DNA of 62,000 bases, from positions 14,080,121 through 14,142,120 of the forward strand of contig NC_064047.1 in NCBI RefSeq assembly GCF_932526225.1, written 5' to 3'. The stretch is from Nematostella vectensis (taxonomy: Eukaryota > Cnidaria > Anthozoa > Actiniaria > Edwardsiidae). Below are positions 35,083 to 45,017 of this stretch, one piece after another. The notes under the pieces were generated by a model. It did no database searches. It was not told the DNA's origin and worked only from the letters and a program-made list of their open reading frames with translations. Numbering within the stretch: the stretch's first letter is position 1; every line of letters begins with the position of its first letter. The position numbers and the translations under genes were made by a program.

Positions 35083-35330
35083 CTGATAGCTTGCTCTCTC
35101 TGCGCCTTGCGGACCTCAGGCTTCTGGTTTCTCTTGGCGAGGATGTTGTCAAGAGACGCACCCTGTACAGACCTCTGGAACTTGATATTACGGCGGGTGC
35201 GCTTCTTGGACACTTCCTCCTGGGTGCCTTTCTTGTGCATGCGGCGATACAGAACAGTCCAGGTCACCTCACGGGGGTTGCGTCTCATGAGAAGGGCACG
35301 CTCACATCTCTTGTTTAAGAAGTTGAACAC
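35083..35330 (-). CDS. RPL24: Ribosomal protein L24 (eL24), main exon
   Basis: The minus-strand exon encodes [52 protein letters not shown] and [19 protein letters not shown]. This is a near-continuous match to the conserved eL24 core, so the product is the large-subunit ribosomal protein. The acceptor is CTTCAAG at 35331-35337 and the donor CAG/GTGACT. The N-terminal exon(s), which in animals carry the zinc-ribbon start and the 'YPGHG' stretch, were not found between here and about 42 kb. The gene as seen is incomplete. An in-frame ATG just upstream (35349) would give a shortened protein if this were a truncated copy. Confidence 0.85.
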
Positions 35331-36332
35331 CTTGAAGATATTAAGGTTCATGTTAGAGAAGGCCAATCACGCTGCCACTTAATGCAATGGCTCAAAAGCT
35401 TCCCCTTTATTTGAGTTTGATTTGTGCTATCTACAGATAAAACTTCAAAATATATTCAGAAACGCTGCGCTTTCATGTCCAAGCGGATGTAGAACCGCAA
35501 AAAAAAGGGAAATGGCGGTGATTAAACAGAGGGACCGTCTTTGATATAAAAATCCGATGGTATTTTCAATAAAGACTCAAAAGGTTCACTTATTAATAAT
35601 GAGCACCTGGCAACCATATCCCTTAATGCTCGTCTTTTTAGCGCCTTGGCAACCATAGACAGATGCTTGTCTTAGCGCCCTGGCAACCATATAGTATTAG
35701 AAAATAGAATAATTCAGGCTCAAGGGGCTTGTGTAGGGCCTGTTCAAGCATCACGCGACCGCTCTGACCTCTGGGGGATCTGTGTCTCGTAATGCGCCTG
35801 AGTCCAATTTCAACTGAGCTAAATAATCGAGTCTAGGAAGACTAGAAAATATTGAGCCTTATCTGAGATGCAGAATTCTTCGCGATCAAAGTCACCGCTG
35901 TTTGCTTCTGTTTTGTTTGGTTCCGCATGTGACTGCTGAGCTCGACTTGCGTGACAGGGGGCGGTCTGACTGACTGCGTGGGGGACTAGGGTCTAGATTC
36001 CTTTGCGTCTTTCCCGAAGGGTTGATCAGACGCTTCCATTGTAAGTTGAGATTCGTCTGAGAAGATTTCGACAAGAAACAGGTATTTATATCGCGTTTTC
36101 CACCCTATATTAGCTATTAGCTGTTCCTTTATTTGTAAGGCGTCTAAAAGTGGATCTATTCACTTGTCTTCGGCGTGTTAAAGCTGAAGAGGTGACGTGA
36201 AATGAGTTTCACTTCCGCTTTCGATTCGATTTACGAAACATTCGAGGAATTCGAAATGATTATGTTTAACCTACTTTTTTCCCAAAGACTTGTATTTCGC
36301 ATGTCTAATTGGCAACCTATACTTGATTTATT
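35331..36332. other. RPL24 upstream region; no gene recognised
   Basis: On the minus strand, 35525-35470 reads GCCATTTCCCTTTTTTTTGC and then GGACATGAAAG. This resembles a pyrimidine-rich ribosomal-protein leader followed by the Met-Lys start expected for eL24. No consensus donor follows it and no exon for residues 3-25 is visible before 35330. I treat it as only a possible 5' end. Confidence 0.3.
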
Positions 36333-36525
36333 AAGGCTGATCTAAACAGCACGATTTAGTCGTATGCGACTGCCCGCAACACATCTACAACTCGAGTCGT
36401 AAAGTGTAAATCAACCTACGACTCGGCTACGATGCTCGACTGAAAAAGTCGTAGTGTTTATTCAGGGCTAAGACATGTCGTAGACAGGTCGCATGCGACT
36501 GAATCGTGCTGTCGAAGTCAGCCTT
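36333..36525. mobile_element. Harbinger-like MITE
   Basis: Inverted ends AGGCTGATCTAAACAGCACG and the complement of GCTGTCGAAGTCAGCCT, with a 3-bp TTA duplication on each side. TTA duplication is typical of PIF/Harbinger elements. Internal arms contain AGTCGTATGCGAC / GTCGCATGCGACT. A further end-like fragment (TTAAGGCCGATTTAGACAGC) lies at about 36,567. Confidence 0.6.
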
Positions 36526-37892
36526 TACTGACTAGCCAAGCTCGGTGCCGCCTCACTAAGCAGCTTAATTAAGGCCGATTTAGACAGCACGGTTTAGGTT
36601 TCTTTCAAATAAACCATTGTATTTGCCATTCTTTTGCCGAACCGAAGCATTAAATACTTGGAGACAGCGATTAAGCTTTTCTTTATTTCTTTTCTTGGAT
36701 AAATAAACTCTGATTGGCTTCCATTCTGCATAATGTAAACTTATTGTAAACTAGACGCTCATTTGAGCGTAAAGTCGGGCTAGTTGGCTAGTAGGAATAC
36801 ATCATGCACGAAATGGCAAATTCGACTGTCATTTGCCCCGATTGATTGGCGTGTGCATTTGTGTCTTCCAGTTCTACCTTTTCTTGGAACTTTTTCTTCT
36901 GACTTGCTTTATAGTTTATTGGAGCAGGGACGTCCCTTAAGTCGCCGCTAACTTCGTCAAATCGCGATTCAGCCGCCTTTTTCCAGAGAATTTCTTTACT
37001 CATCGTCTATCACTAATAGACCATTAGTAGCTCAGCCAATCGGAATGCATGATTTGTGATAGACCTCTAGTTAGTGTATTCTAAAAGTGTTGGGTTCATA
37101 ACCAATAAACTGACAAATACACAAAATCCGTGATGCCTTATTTTCGCGCACAGTTTGTGACACTCGGCGAGAGAAAGACATGTTAATTACCAAACATTCC
37201 ACTGGTTGAAGGACAGCTTTTCTCCTCCCATTTAGGGTGATTCAACTCATTAGGGAAGGTCCCTAATGTGTGTTACACCCTCCTCTTCCCCCCTCCTCTA
37301 CCCCCCCCCCCCCCCCCCCCCCCGGTGCTGAAAATTGTCAACAAGATCGTTCACTGCGCTCACTCGTAAAATATATTGTTTCCACCACTCGGAAATAAAC
37401 TAAATATCTTCGCTTCACCTAGTCATAAGGTAGAATATATGTCCAACAGTTGCAGAATTGGTATAGTATACCTTATTCTTCTTTATCTTCGCGTCACTTT
37501 AATCTTGCGGTTTTAACAATTTCGTGAAAAAAAAGTGACGCGAAAGTTAAGTTTCATGAAAATTGGGATGCGATAAAATTTAATAAGCTCACGCATGTTT
37601 CTGTTACAGTTTGTTACAGTTCTGAACATGAAAGCACATTTTAATTCCAATTTTTTTGTTTGATTTTCTTGCACCAAAATCGCGAAAATAATACAATAAA
37701 ATAAACATTTAATACCTACCCCAAAACTGCTTTGGACTGCAACTTCTCCAGCGCTGATAATTCATAGTTTTTTATGTATATCATCACAGAAATAAGAGAA
37801 TTCTCAGGGATATTGATAGTGTTTTTAAGGCTGATATGAGTAGCAATGGAATAACCATTTTCTTATGCTTTTCTAGTTTTTTTCTTGAAGAA
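36526..37892. other. Intergenic region upstream of the TRIM gene
   Basis: Mostly non-coding. A 71-codon minus-strand frame at 36788-37003 (MSKEILWKKAAESRF...) has gene-like composition and a possible donor within it, so it could be a first exon, but I recognise no family. A run of about 22 C at 37302-37323 may disturb assembly. Nothing else supported. Confidence 0.35.
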
Positions 37893-38078
37893 ATGGCAAC
37901 ATCCGCCAGCAGGCGCCTCGAGGATGAGGTGACGTGCTCTATATGTATAGAGCACTTCAACGATCCTAGAGTGCTCCCTTGCTTCCACTCATTTTGTCGG
38001 CACTGCCTGGAAGAGCTGGCAGTGCACTCTGAAGGGAGAGGAAAACTTGTGTGCCCCCTCTGTAAGGCGGAATTCCAG
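37893..38078 (+). CDS. TRIM protein, RING exon
   Basis: Starts MATSASRRLEDEVTCSICIE and contains a C3HC4 RING finger (CSICIEHF, CFHSFCRHCL, CPLCKAEF). It ends at CAG/GTAATC in phase 0. RING fingers of this type recruit ubiquitin-conjugating enzymes. A possible acceptor (TTTTCTAG, about 37876) lies just before the ATG, suggesting the 5' leader is spliced. It joins in frame to 38442. Confidence 0.8.
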
Positions 38079-38441
38079 GTAATCTGTCATATCAAGAGAG
38101 CATATCAAAAATACATCTATTACTTAATAAACCCTAGAACAACTTTGTGTAACAAACTCTTTGCTTTGCATTGTTTTGCATGAAACAAATAAATTTAAAC
38201 GACAAGTGCATTTCAACTAATTATATATGAATCACTCTAATATTAAATACTTCTCACAAGTAAATTGGCTCCATTGTTTACATAGTTAATGCGTATAAAA
38301 ATGTTCCCAAAAAAAAGAATTAGTTATTAGCCCAATATTAAACCCTAATACATCTATCTAAACGGGGCCCTCCCCCCCCCCCCCCCCCCGGTTTTAAATC
38401 GGTAGTATGCAAACTCCATTAACATATTTTTTCTCTCTTAG
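38079..38441. other. TRIM intron
   Basis: AT-rich intron with a C run (about 38371-38389), ending in the acceptor TTCTCTCTTAG. Confidence 0.7.
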
Positions 38442-39336
38442 ATTTCCCCAGCAGATGTTCCGAGTTTGAAGGTGAATTTCATGATCAACAGTATTATCTC
38501 TGTTCTTCCTTTGTTGACATCTGAAGACTCAAAGAAGAAACCAGCTTGTGAATCGTGTGATAGTGGTGAGCCTGCCCAAGGGAGATGTAACGAATGCGAT
38601 CACTTTGTCTGTGAGCAGTGTATCTCGGCTCATAAGAGATTACGACTACTACAACACCACACTCTCCTCAGTCTTGATGAGATCAAAAGCGGAAAGTTAC
38701 TTTCGAAGAGCAAAACTTCCTTCTGCACTAAACATAAGGGTAAAAAGCTGAAACTGTTTTGCGAATCTTGTAAGGAAGTAATTTGCCGGGACTGCACCGT
38801 TGTTGATCATAAAAATCATGACTACCTTTTCACAAGTGATGTTATCGCTGGAGAGAAAGAAGAAATATTGGGAAGTGCAAAAAAAGTTGCATCAAAAATC
38901 ACCGATATTGAACAGGCGATGGCATTGGTTAAAGAGACTCAACAACATCTGGACGAAAATAAACGTGCGGCCAGAAGGGATCTGGATCAGTTTATTGATA
39001 AGCAGATAGGGGCTCTTGAGAAGATGCGATCAGATCTTAGAGGGGAGATCGAGTCAGCTTGTCAGAAGCAAGAGAAGCAGCTGACTGCCCAGAGAGAGAA
39101 TCTATCCATGAGACTTGCAAGTGCTCGTAGCAGTTTGGAGTTTGCTGAGAGAATGTGCAGGGAAGCAAATGATGTGGATGTCTTGTCCATCAGGAATGAA
39201 GTGCTATCCCAGCTATGGAGTCTAGCAGAGAAACCCGTGGATCAGCAGCCTTGTACAGAGGGTCAAGTTCGTCTTGTAGTGGATGATGAGTATTGGGGTT
39301 CCTTTTCAAAGAAGATCTCAGTTGATGAGCATACAG
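38442..39336 (+). CDS. TRIM protein, B-box and coiled-coil exon
   Basis: Continues the RING exon in frame (ISPADVPSLKVNFMINSII...). It then encodes B-box 1 (CESCDSGEPAQGRC ... CEQCISAH) and B-box 2 (CTKHKGKKLKLFCESC ... CRDCTVVDHKNH). A long coiled coil follows (about 150 residues rich in E/K/Q). This is the standard RING/B-box/coiled-coil order of animal TRIM E3 ligases. It ends at ACAG/GTAAAT in phase 1, so C-terminal exons (often filamin/NHL or B30.2) should follow but none is visible. The specific TRIM cannot be named. Confidence 0.8.
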
Positions 39337-40123
39337 GTAAATTCTCTAATACAATTGTGTCCTGATTATAAATAACTGTAATCCGCTGTAACAGCAACAG
39401 CTGCTATTGCGTTGTTCGCAATGTTCGAGAACAATTTCGCGAACACATGTGCATATTTTCGAAAGCGGTACTGTACCTACAATGGATGAAGAGGATGGTG
39501 TTCCTTTAGGCGTGGATGAGGAGTTTTTTGGTTCTTTATCAAAGACGATTTGTCTGTAAATAGTATGAAGATTGTATAGAGTCTTTTCACGATTACGGCA
39601 AGTCTTTGAATAGTCTGTAAATTAACTGGAAATAATCTGTATTCGAAGAAAGGATACCCAGAGTATGCGCTAAAACGGGACCCAGAGAACCCTGAAAAAA
39701 GCCTGGAAATACTCTTGAAATAGCCTGGAAATAGTCTGTAAATCTAGGCGATGGGTAGCTTTAGTTGCATCGCACAGGCTTGTAGACAATTTACAGACAA
39801 TTTACAGGCTATTTCCAGTCTTTCTTCGGCCCCCTCTCAAGCCGTAATATTGTCTGCAAAAGTGATTTACACAGCCTGTAAATAACACACTAAAGGCCTG
39901 TTTGGAGAGAGAAAGAGAACTCTTCTCAAGTATGGCCGCGTGCACCGGTGCTAGACTAATTTTGTATTAAGTTTTCAAGGCGTTGGCTAAAGTCGACTCC
40001 CTTGCGTGTCAGCATACGCCTGTCAGCTCGTTTCGTTTGTTAAGGTGCCTACAGCACGTGTACTTACAAATGATAAGATATTTCTTGGTAAGTCATAGAT
40101 TGCAGCGCTTTGTATATACAGTC
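39337..40123. other. Sequence downstream of TRIM exon
   Basis: At about 39,508-39,558 there is a diverged copy of the end of the TRIM exon (GTGGATGAGGAGTTTTTTGG, against GTGGATGATGAGTATTGGGG), interrupted by stops. Repeated AATAGTCTGTAAAT and its complement (39,605-39,860) suggest a decayed foldback repeat. No further TRIM exon seen. Confidence 0.4.
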
Positions 40124-40127
40124 GATT

Positions 40128-40311
40128 GACAAAAGGTTGTCCTCAACCGGCTTCGCGACAAGCCCGCATGTAAGCACGGGTAAGCGCCTAGCTGCATAAG
40201 ACTGAAGTTATACGTTGGCTAATATATGCAGCTAGGTGCTTCAGTGCTTTTTACCCATGCTTACATGCGGGCTTGTCGCGTAGTCGCGAAGCCTATTGAG
40301 GACAACCTTTT
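40128..40311. mobile_element. Foldback MITE
   Basis: About 184 bp with inverted arms of about 80 bp: AAAAGGTTGTCCTCAA and GCGACAAGCCCGCATGTAAG on the left, their complements on the right (CTTACATGCGGGCTTGTCGC, TTGAGGACAACCTTTT). There is no coding capacity and no clear target duplication. Confidence 0.65.
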
Positions 40312-40424
40312 TTCAAACGAATGTATATAACCCAGGGCTATAATGTTTCAATGCATAGTGAATTGTTCTTCAGATTTAGGGATTAGATGTGTTTACTTAG
40401 CTCTGTTGTGTGACGTTTGCTTTC

Positions 40425-42095
40425 GTGGCGGAACGACGCTGTATGGTTGTTGTAGCGTGACGGAAGGGCGCTGTGTGGTGTTGTAGCGTGACGGAAGGGC
40501 GCTGTGTGGTTGTTGTAGCGTGACGGAAGTGCTCTGTGTGGTTGTTGTAGCGTGACGGAAGGACGCTGTTTCGATGTTGTAGCGTGACGAATGGACACTG
40601 TGGTTGATGTAGCGTGACGGAAGGACGCTCTGTGGTTGTTGTAGCGTGACGGAAGGGCGCTGTATGGTTGTTGTAGCGTGACGGAAGGACGCTGTTTCGA
40701 TGTTGTAGCGTGACGGATGGACATTGTGTGGTTGTTGTAGCGTGACGGAAGGACGCTGTTTGGTTGTTGTAGCGTGACGGAAGGACGCTGCATGGTTGTT
40801 GTAGCGTGACGGAAGGACGCTGTATGGTTTTTGTAGCGTGACGGAAGGACGCTGTATGGTTGTTGTAGCGTGACGGAAGGACGCTGTATGGTTGTTGTAT
40901 CGTGACGGAAGGACGCTGTATGGTTGTTGTAGCGTGACGGAAGGACGCTGTATGGTTGTTGTAGCGTGACGGAAGGACGCTGTATGGTTGTTGTAGCGTG
41001 GCTTGAGGACGCTGTATGGTTGTTGTAGCGTGACGGAAGGACGGTTATGGTTGTTGTAGCGTGACGGAAGGGCGCTGTGTGGTTGTTGTAGCGTGACGGA
41101 AGGGCGCTGTGTTGTTGTTGTAGCGTGACGGAAAAACGCTGTATGGTTGTTGTAGCGTGACGGAAGGACGCTGTATGGTTGTTGTAGCGTGACGGAAGGA
41201 CGCTGTATGGTTGTTGTAGCGTGACGGAAGGACGCTGTATGGTTGTTGTAGCGTGACGGAAGGACGCTGTATGGTTGTTGTAGCGTGACGGAAGGGCGCT
41301 GTGTGGTTGTTGTAGCGTGACGGAAGGACGCTGTATGATTGTTGTAGCGTGACGGAAGGGCGCTGTATGGTTGATGTAGCGTGACGGAAGGACGCTGTAT
41401 GGTTGTTGTAGCGTGACGGAAGGACGCTGTATGGTTGTTGTAGCGTGACGGAAGGACGCTGTATGGTTGTTGTAGCGTGACGGAAGGACGCTGTATGGTT
41501 GTTGTAGCGTGACGGAAGGACGCTGTATGGTTGTTGTAGCGTGACGGAAGGGCGCTGTGTGGTTGTTGTAGCGTGACGGAAGGACGCTGTATGGTTGTTG
41601 TAGCGTGACGGAAGGACGCTGTATGGTTGTTGTAGCGTGACGGAAGGACGCTGTATGGTTGTTGTAGCGTGACGGAAGGACGCTGTATGGTTGTTGTAGC
41701 GTGACGGAAGGGCGCTGTGTGGTTGTTGTAGCGTGACGGAAGGACGCTGTATGATTGTTGTAGCCTGACGGAAGGACGCTGTATGGTTGTTGTAGCGTGA
41801 CGGAAGGACGCTGTATGGTTGATGTAGCGTGACGGAAGGACGCTGTATGGTTGTTGTAGCGTGACAAACGGACGCTTTATGGTTGTTGTAGCGTGACGGA
41901 AGGACGCTGTTTCGTTGTTGTAGCGTGACGGAAGGGCGCTGTATGGTTGTTGTGGCGTGACGGAAGGACGCTGTTTCGATGTTGTAGCGTGACGGAAGGA
42001 CGGTGTATGGTTTTTGTGGCGTGACGGATGGACGCTGTATGGCTGTTGTAGCGTGACGGAAGGGCGCTGTATGGTTGTTGTAGCGTGACTTGAAC
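40425..42095. repeat. 32-bp minisatellite array
   Basis: About 52 copies of a 32-bp unit (GTAGCGTGACGGAAGGACGC then TGTATGGTTGTT). Two long minus-strand frames (494 and 581 codons, translating to repeats such as RPSVTLQQPYSVLPSRYNNH) arise because the unit has no stop in any phase and 32 is not a multiple of 3. I see no start context, splice sites or domain that would make them genes. Confidence 0.9.
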
Positions 42096-42882
42096 GTGTC
42101 ACCTGTGAACCAGATGTATGTGCTTCTACTATGCTCACTCTCGACTTTGGCCTGATAGATGACGTTTATAGTTAGGCACGCACCGTCATTAATTTCTCGT
42201 TATGAGCGCTGATTCGTGCGCCCATGCTCGGCATGCAGGAATAACTAAATTTGAGGAGATTCCTATCAAGATCGTATGACTCAAGCAATCCTTGATTATT
42301 TGAAGATATATTTTCCCAACGTTATTTTTCATTTGTTAGTTCTTTAGGGTGTTATCTAGCCACGTTATTTCCGGCCACGGTTCTGCCCTGTGCTGGGTCT
42401 TTGGGCGCATGGAACTGCAGGCGGTGCTGGTATCCACTGCGGTCGAGCACATCTTGATATCCCGGCACCGCTCTGTTCAGCATTCTGCAGATGAAGAGAT
42501 CTCGCTGAGACGTTTATTTACCCGCATTGAAATGTTCTTGATGAGGTCGGGAGGGTGATTGCTTTCTCTGTGGACGATTGGTTCCCGAGATCCAACGTGA
42601 CGTCGAGAACATTGATAACTTTCATGTTTGCCTCTACCGTTATTTTTAGGGAATTGCCTCCTGTTTAAGTATTTTTCTATTGATGTTTACCCCAAATTTT
42701 TACTTTTTATTACACTTATCTCCTTATCTAGACATACTCGTGATTATCCCGAGGCAAGTATTTCATAAGATTAGTTTTCCAATTCGTTATCGCTCAATAC
42801 GAGGAGAAGGATACAATATGGACATACCATGAAGTACAAGCCTTTATCTATAATATCTCTTGATGGTGTAATTCCGTTGCAG
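42096..42882. other. Intergenic or intron sequence before TLDc exon
   Basis: Unique AT-rich sequence. It ends at a CCGTTGCAG acceptor (42882). No other gene recognised. Confidence 0.4.
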
Positions 42883-43125
42883 TTCTTGAGAAGTCTGCCA
42901 TCCTCAGCGGCAAAGGTCCAGAGTACCTCCGAGATCTCTTGGGATTCCTGCAGCCCGTGCAGCAGAGTCCGAAAAGTCGCTGGGTCAGATGTTTCTCTGC
43001 AAAGAGAGATGACTGGGCTGCCAGGACCTTCCATGAAAAATGCAACGGCAAAGCGCCGAACATCGTACTCGTGAGCGTTGGGGGCCGATACGTGTTTGGT
43101 GGCTACTCTGACGTAGCGTGGACAA
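42883..43125 (+). CDS. TLDc-domain exon
   Basis: Open between a TTGCAG acceptor and a GACAA/GTGAGT donor. It encodes SAILSGKGPEYLRDLLGFL, WVRCFSAKRDDWAARTFHEK and NIVLVSVGGRYVFGGYSDVAW. The 'W..R....F.......VFGGYSDVAW' pattern is the signature of the TLDc domain, found in oxidation-resistance proteins and in many cnidarian proteins of unknown role. Only this one exon is visible. The sequence past the donor is cut off by the inverted-repeat element at 43,289, so the gene may be broken or may continue outside. Confidence 0.6.
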
Positions 43126-43288
43126 GTGAGTACACTAACGAATACGAGAAGGGCCGTAGCAGGGTGAGGGTCGGGACTTCCGATCATTATTGTACAAAGA
43201 AAACATTTGCCCTATTTTTGTCCATTACCTCAACTGTGTCGTTACTTTTTGTAAATCTTAGGAAGAGATGGAGGATGACATCTCATGA

Positions 43289-43385
43289 GTGACCGTCCGT
43301 GGGAAAACGTACACTTAGGTTTTCCGTGTAAACGCCAAAAACAAACGGATATTAAACGGATTTTTTTTCCCGTGTCTACGGATAT
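43289..43385. repeat. Outer inverted repeat, left arm
   Basis: GTGACCGTCCGTGGGAAAAC, then GTACACTTAGGTTTTC and TTAAACGGATTTTTTTT, match the complement of 61250-61342 in order. This pair encloses the 202-bp satellite and the Polinton inserted in it, and is probably the ends of a host DNA transposon. Confidence 0.6.
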
Positions 43386-43978
43386 TCTTTACGTGGACAC
43401 GGGTTGCACAATCTTAGCCCACGACTTTCAGTATTTTTTTAAACTGTAGAGAAGACTTAAGTTCACGGCTTTCAAAGTCGTATGGAGGATTGCAGACGAT
43501 CGAGTGTACGTCGTGGACATCGGATGATAGGCCGCAAAGATTTTGAATGAAGGTCAATGAGGATTTTTATTCATCATTCAACTCTTAAACTGCTTAAAAT
43601 TCTAAGTCTTTTATCATTAAACTCCGAAACTGTTTAATGATCACGTTCTCGGGATCCTGGACGTTAAAGTTTTGAAGCGTCCGCGTTATGTTTGACCATG
43701 CATTATTCCCTTAAATCGCGGGAAGTTAGTAAACATCAATTTAAAACTAAAGCCAACTCTTTGTCGCTGTTTATCTCCGTTCCTCCTCCTCTTTCCATAG
43801 ATAAACACGTCGATTGCCGTAGAGTAGTGAGCATACTTGATAAGAAAGCTTAGTTTATCGATATCGAAGTATTTAAATCCAACCATCTCGAGTATCAAAT
43901 CAAACAAGAAAAACTATGATCAACAACGAAGACGGAACAAGCGACAAAATGTTCGAAAAGTGCGCGAAATTGCTAAAA
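43386..43978. other. Non-coding, inside outer element
   Basis: AT-rich sequence between the outer inverted repeat and the 202-bp satellite. No gene recognised. Confidence 0.4.
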
Positions 43979-44236
43979 AATACCGACTTCGGAGTTTCTT
44001 GTTTGTCTAAAAACAAGCTGAAATCGCCACTAGTTGATGACACAACTTTCGCCCTTATTTACGCAATCTTACATGTACACATATAGCACACATAAAATAA
44101 ATCCTCGTATTATGAGGAATAAGTATTTCTGATTTATTTCTGTACGATTTCACTAGAGCGGCCATAATCAGTAAACCTTTGATACCGACTTCGGAGCTTC
44201 TAGTTTGTCTAAAAACAAGCTGAAATCGCCACTAGT
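43979..44236. repeat. 202-bp satellite, unit 1 and first part of unit 2
   Basis: TACCGACTTCGGAG recurs at 43981 and 44183, a 202-bp period. Unit 1 contains the intact sequence CCACTAGTTGATGACAC (about 44028-44044). Unit 2 breaks off after CCACTAGT at 44236 where the Polinton begins, and resumes at 60624. Unit 1 is thus a ready-made empty target site. Confidence 0.85.
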
Positions 44237-44605
44237 AGTAGTAGGATTTTGGCGCAGCTGGCGCAACTTTTTGATCATCCCAAATTTCATTCCAAAAGTG
44301 GCGCAAAAGTCTCCGCACACCTCCGCCAAGCCTCGCGACCTGCGCATGCGCGAGTTTGCCAGAGATCTCTTGCACGACCAAGCCCACCCGTCAATCACTT
44401 TGTCACGTGATAGCCAAGCCCACCTGTCAATCACTTTGTCGAGAACCTGTCAATCACTTTGTCAAGAACCTGTCAATCACTTTGTAAAAAACCTGTCAAT
44501 CACTTTGTCAAAAACCTGTCAATCACTTTGTCACGTGATAGCCAAGCCCACCTGTCAATCACTTTGTCACGTGTCGCACCTAGGGGGAGCCTGGGGGCTA
44601 TTCTG
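44237..44605 (+). repeat. Polinton left terminal inverted repeat
   Basis: The first 180 bp match the complement of 60444-60623 with about 95% identity by eye (GGCGCAGCTGGCGCAACTTT, CTCGCGACCTGCGCATGCGC). Next comes a subterminal zone of CCTGTCAATCACTTTGT units (44385-44575), several preceded by CACGTGATAGCCAAGCCCA. It ends near CACGTGTCGCACCTAGGGGG. The CACGTG motifs recur and could bind host bHLH factors (inference). Confidence 0.85.
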
Positions 44606-44634
44606 GTCTAAAGACGAATGGGGTCCTAGATAAA

Positions 44635-44895
44635 ATGACATTAAAGACGGAGGTGAAGATTAAAAACGATGCGGCTACAGCCGGCGGTTGTTCGGTGCTG
44701 GAGGTGAATGTGAGTAACACTGCGGATGCGGAGCCTGAACACTGCTGTTGTGACGCTGATTACTATGAAGACTCAGAATACGGAAGCTTCGACCCCGTTG
44801 GGTTTGTGGCCGGAGCGGCGACAATTGTCCTTGGTGTTCTAGCAATGTTAGTCTCCATGCCACGGTATGACGAAAAAAGATGGGTGAGATACTAG
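44635..44895 (+). CDS. Small Polinton membrane protein
   Basis: 86 residues. An acidic, cysteine-containing N-terminus (CCCD at 37-40) is followed by one hydrophobic helix (54-75, VGFVAGAATIVLGVLAMLV) and a short charged tail. No family recognised. The promoter octamer TCTAAAGA is at 44607-44614, 20 nt before the ATG. The gene lies between two copies of CACCTAGGGGGA (about 44577 and 44927), between the TIR and the first regulatory gene, so it looks like a segment inserted or duplicated into the TIR-proximal region. Confidence 0.6.
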   Translation: MTLKTEVKIKNDAATAGGCSVLEVNVSNTADAEPEHCCCDADYYEDSEYGSFDPVGFVAGAATIVLGVLAMLVSMPRYDEKRWVRY

Positions 44896-44909
44896 TCCAC
44901 GAATGTGGT

Positions 44910-44960
44910 GGGGAGACTTTAGACCCCACCTAGGGGGAACTCGAGGGGACTAGCCTCTCA
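44910..44960 (+). repeat. Dispersed palindromic repeat, copy 1
   Basis: GGGGAGAC ... ACCCCACCTAGGGGGAACTC then GAGGGGACTAGCCTCTC. It belongs to a family recurring across the Polinton, in both non-coding and coding sequence (52165-52211, 52356-52397, 53196-53231, 53304-53334, 49648-49674, 60161-60201). Confidence 0.7.
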
Positions 44961-44991
44961 GCTTCACATCTAAAAAACCTTTGAAAAGTGG

Positions 44992-44999
44992 CTTAAAGA
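44992..44999 (+). promoter_or_regulatory. Polinton promoter, extended class (TFIIB gene)
   Basis: CTTAAAGA within GAAAAGTGGCTTAAAGACATG, 18 nt before the ATG at 45018. The block from TCTAAAAAAC onward resembles the PolB and ankyrin upstream regions. Confidence 0.7.
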
Positions 45000-45017
45000 C
45001 ATGAACAGTCTAATAAA

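Noticed and set aside
36788-37003. Possible first exon of an unknown gene on the minus strand
   Set aside because: The composition looks gene-like and GAAAAG/GTAGAA could be a donor, but no continuation exon or family was found, so it is not called as a gene.
40383-42138. Repetitive 494- and 581-codon minus-strand proteins (Ser/Thr/Gln-rich)
   Set aside because: Two frames are open simultaneously over a 32-bp array, and both start and end close to the array edges. This is explained by the lack of stops in the unit.
42349-42558. 69-codon plus-strand frame upstream of the TLDc exon
   Set aside because: No family resemblance and no splice-site support. It could be chance.
44205-44633. 142-codon frame in the left Polinton terminus, and its mirror frames at 60173-60637
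   Set aside because: They read through the terminal inverted repeat and its subterminal units (QSLCHVIAKPTCQSL...). They start on non-ATG codons and are shadows of repeats.
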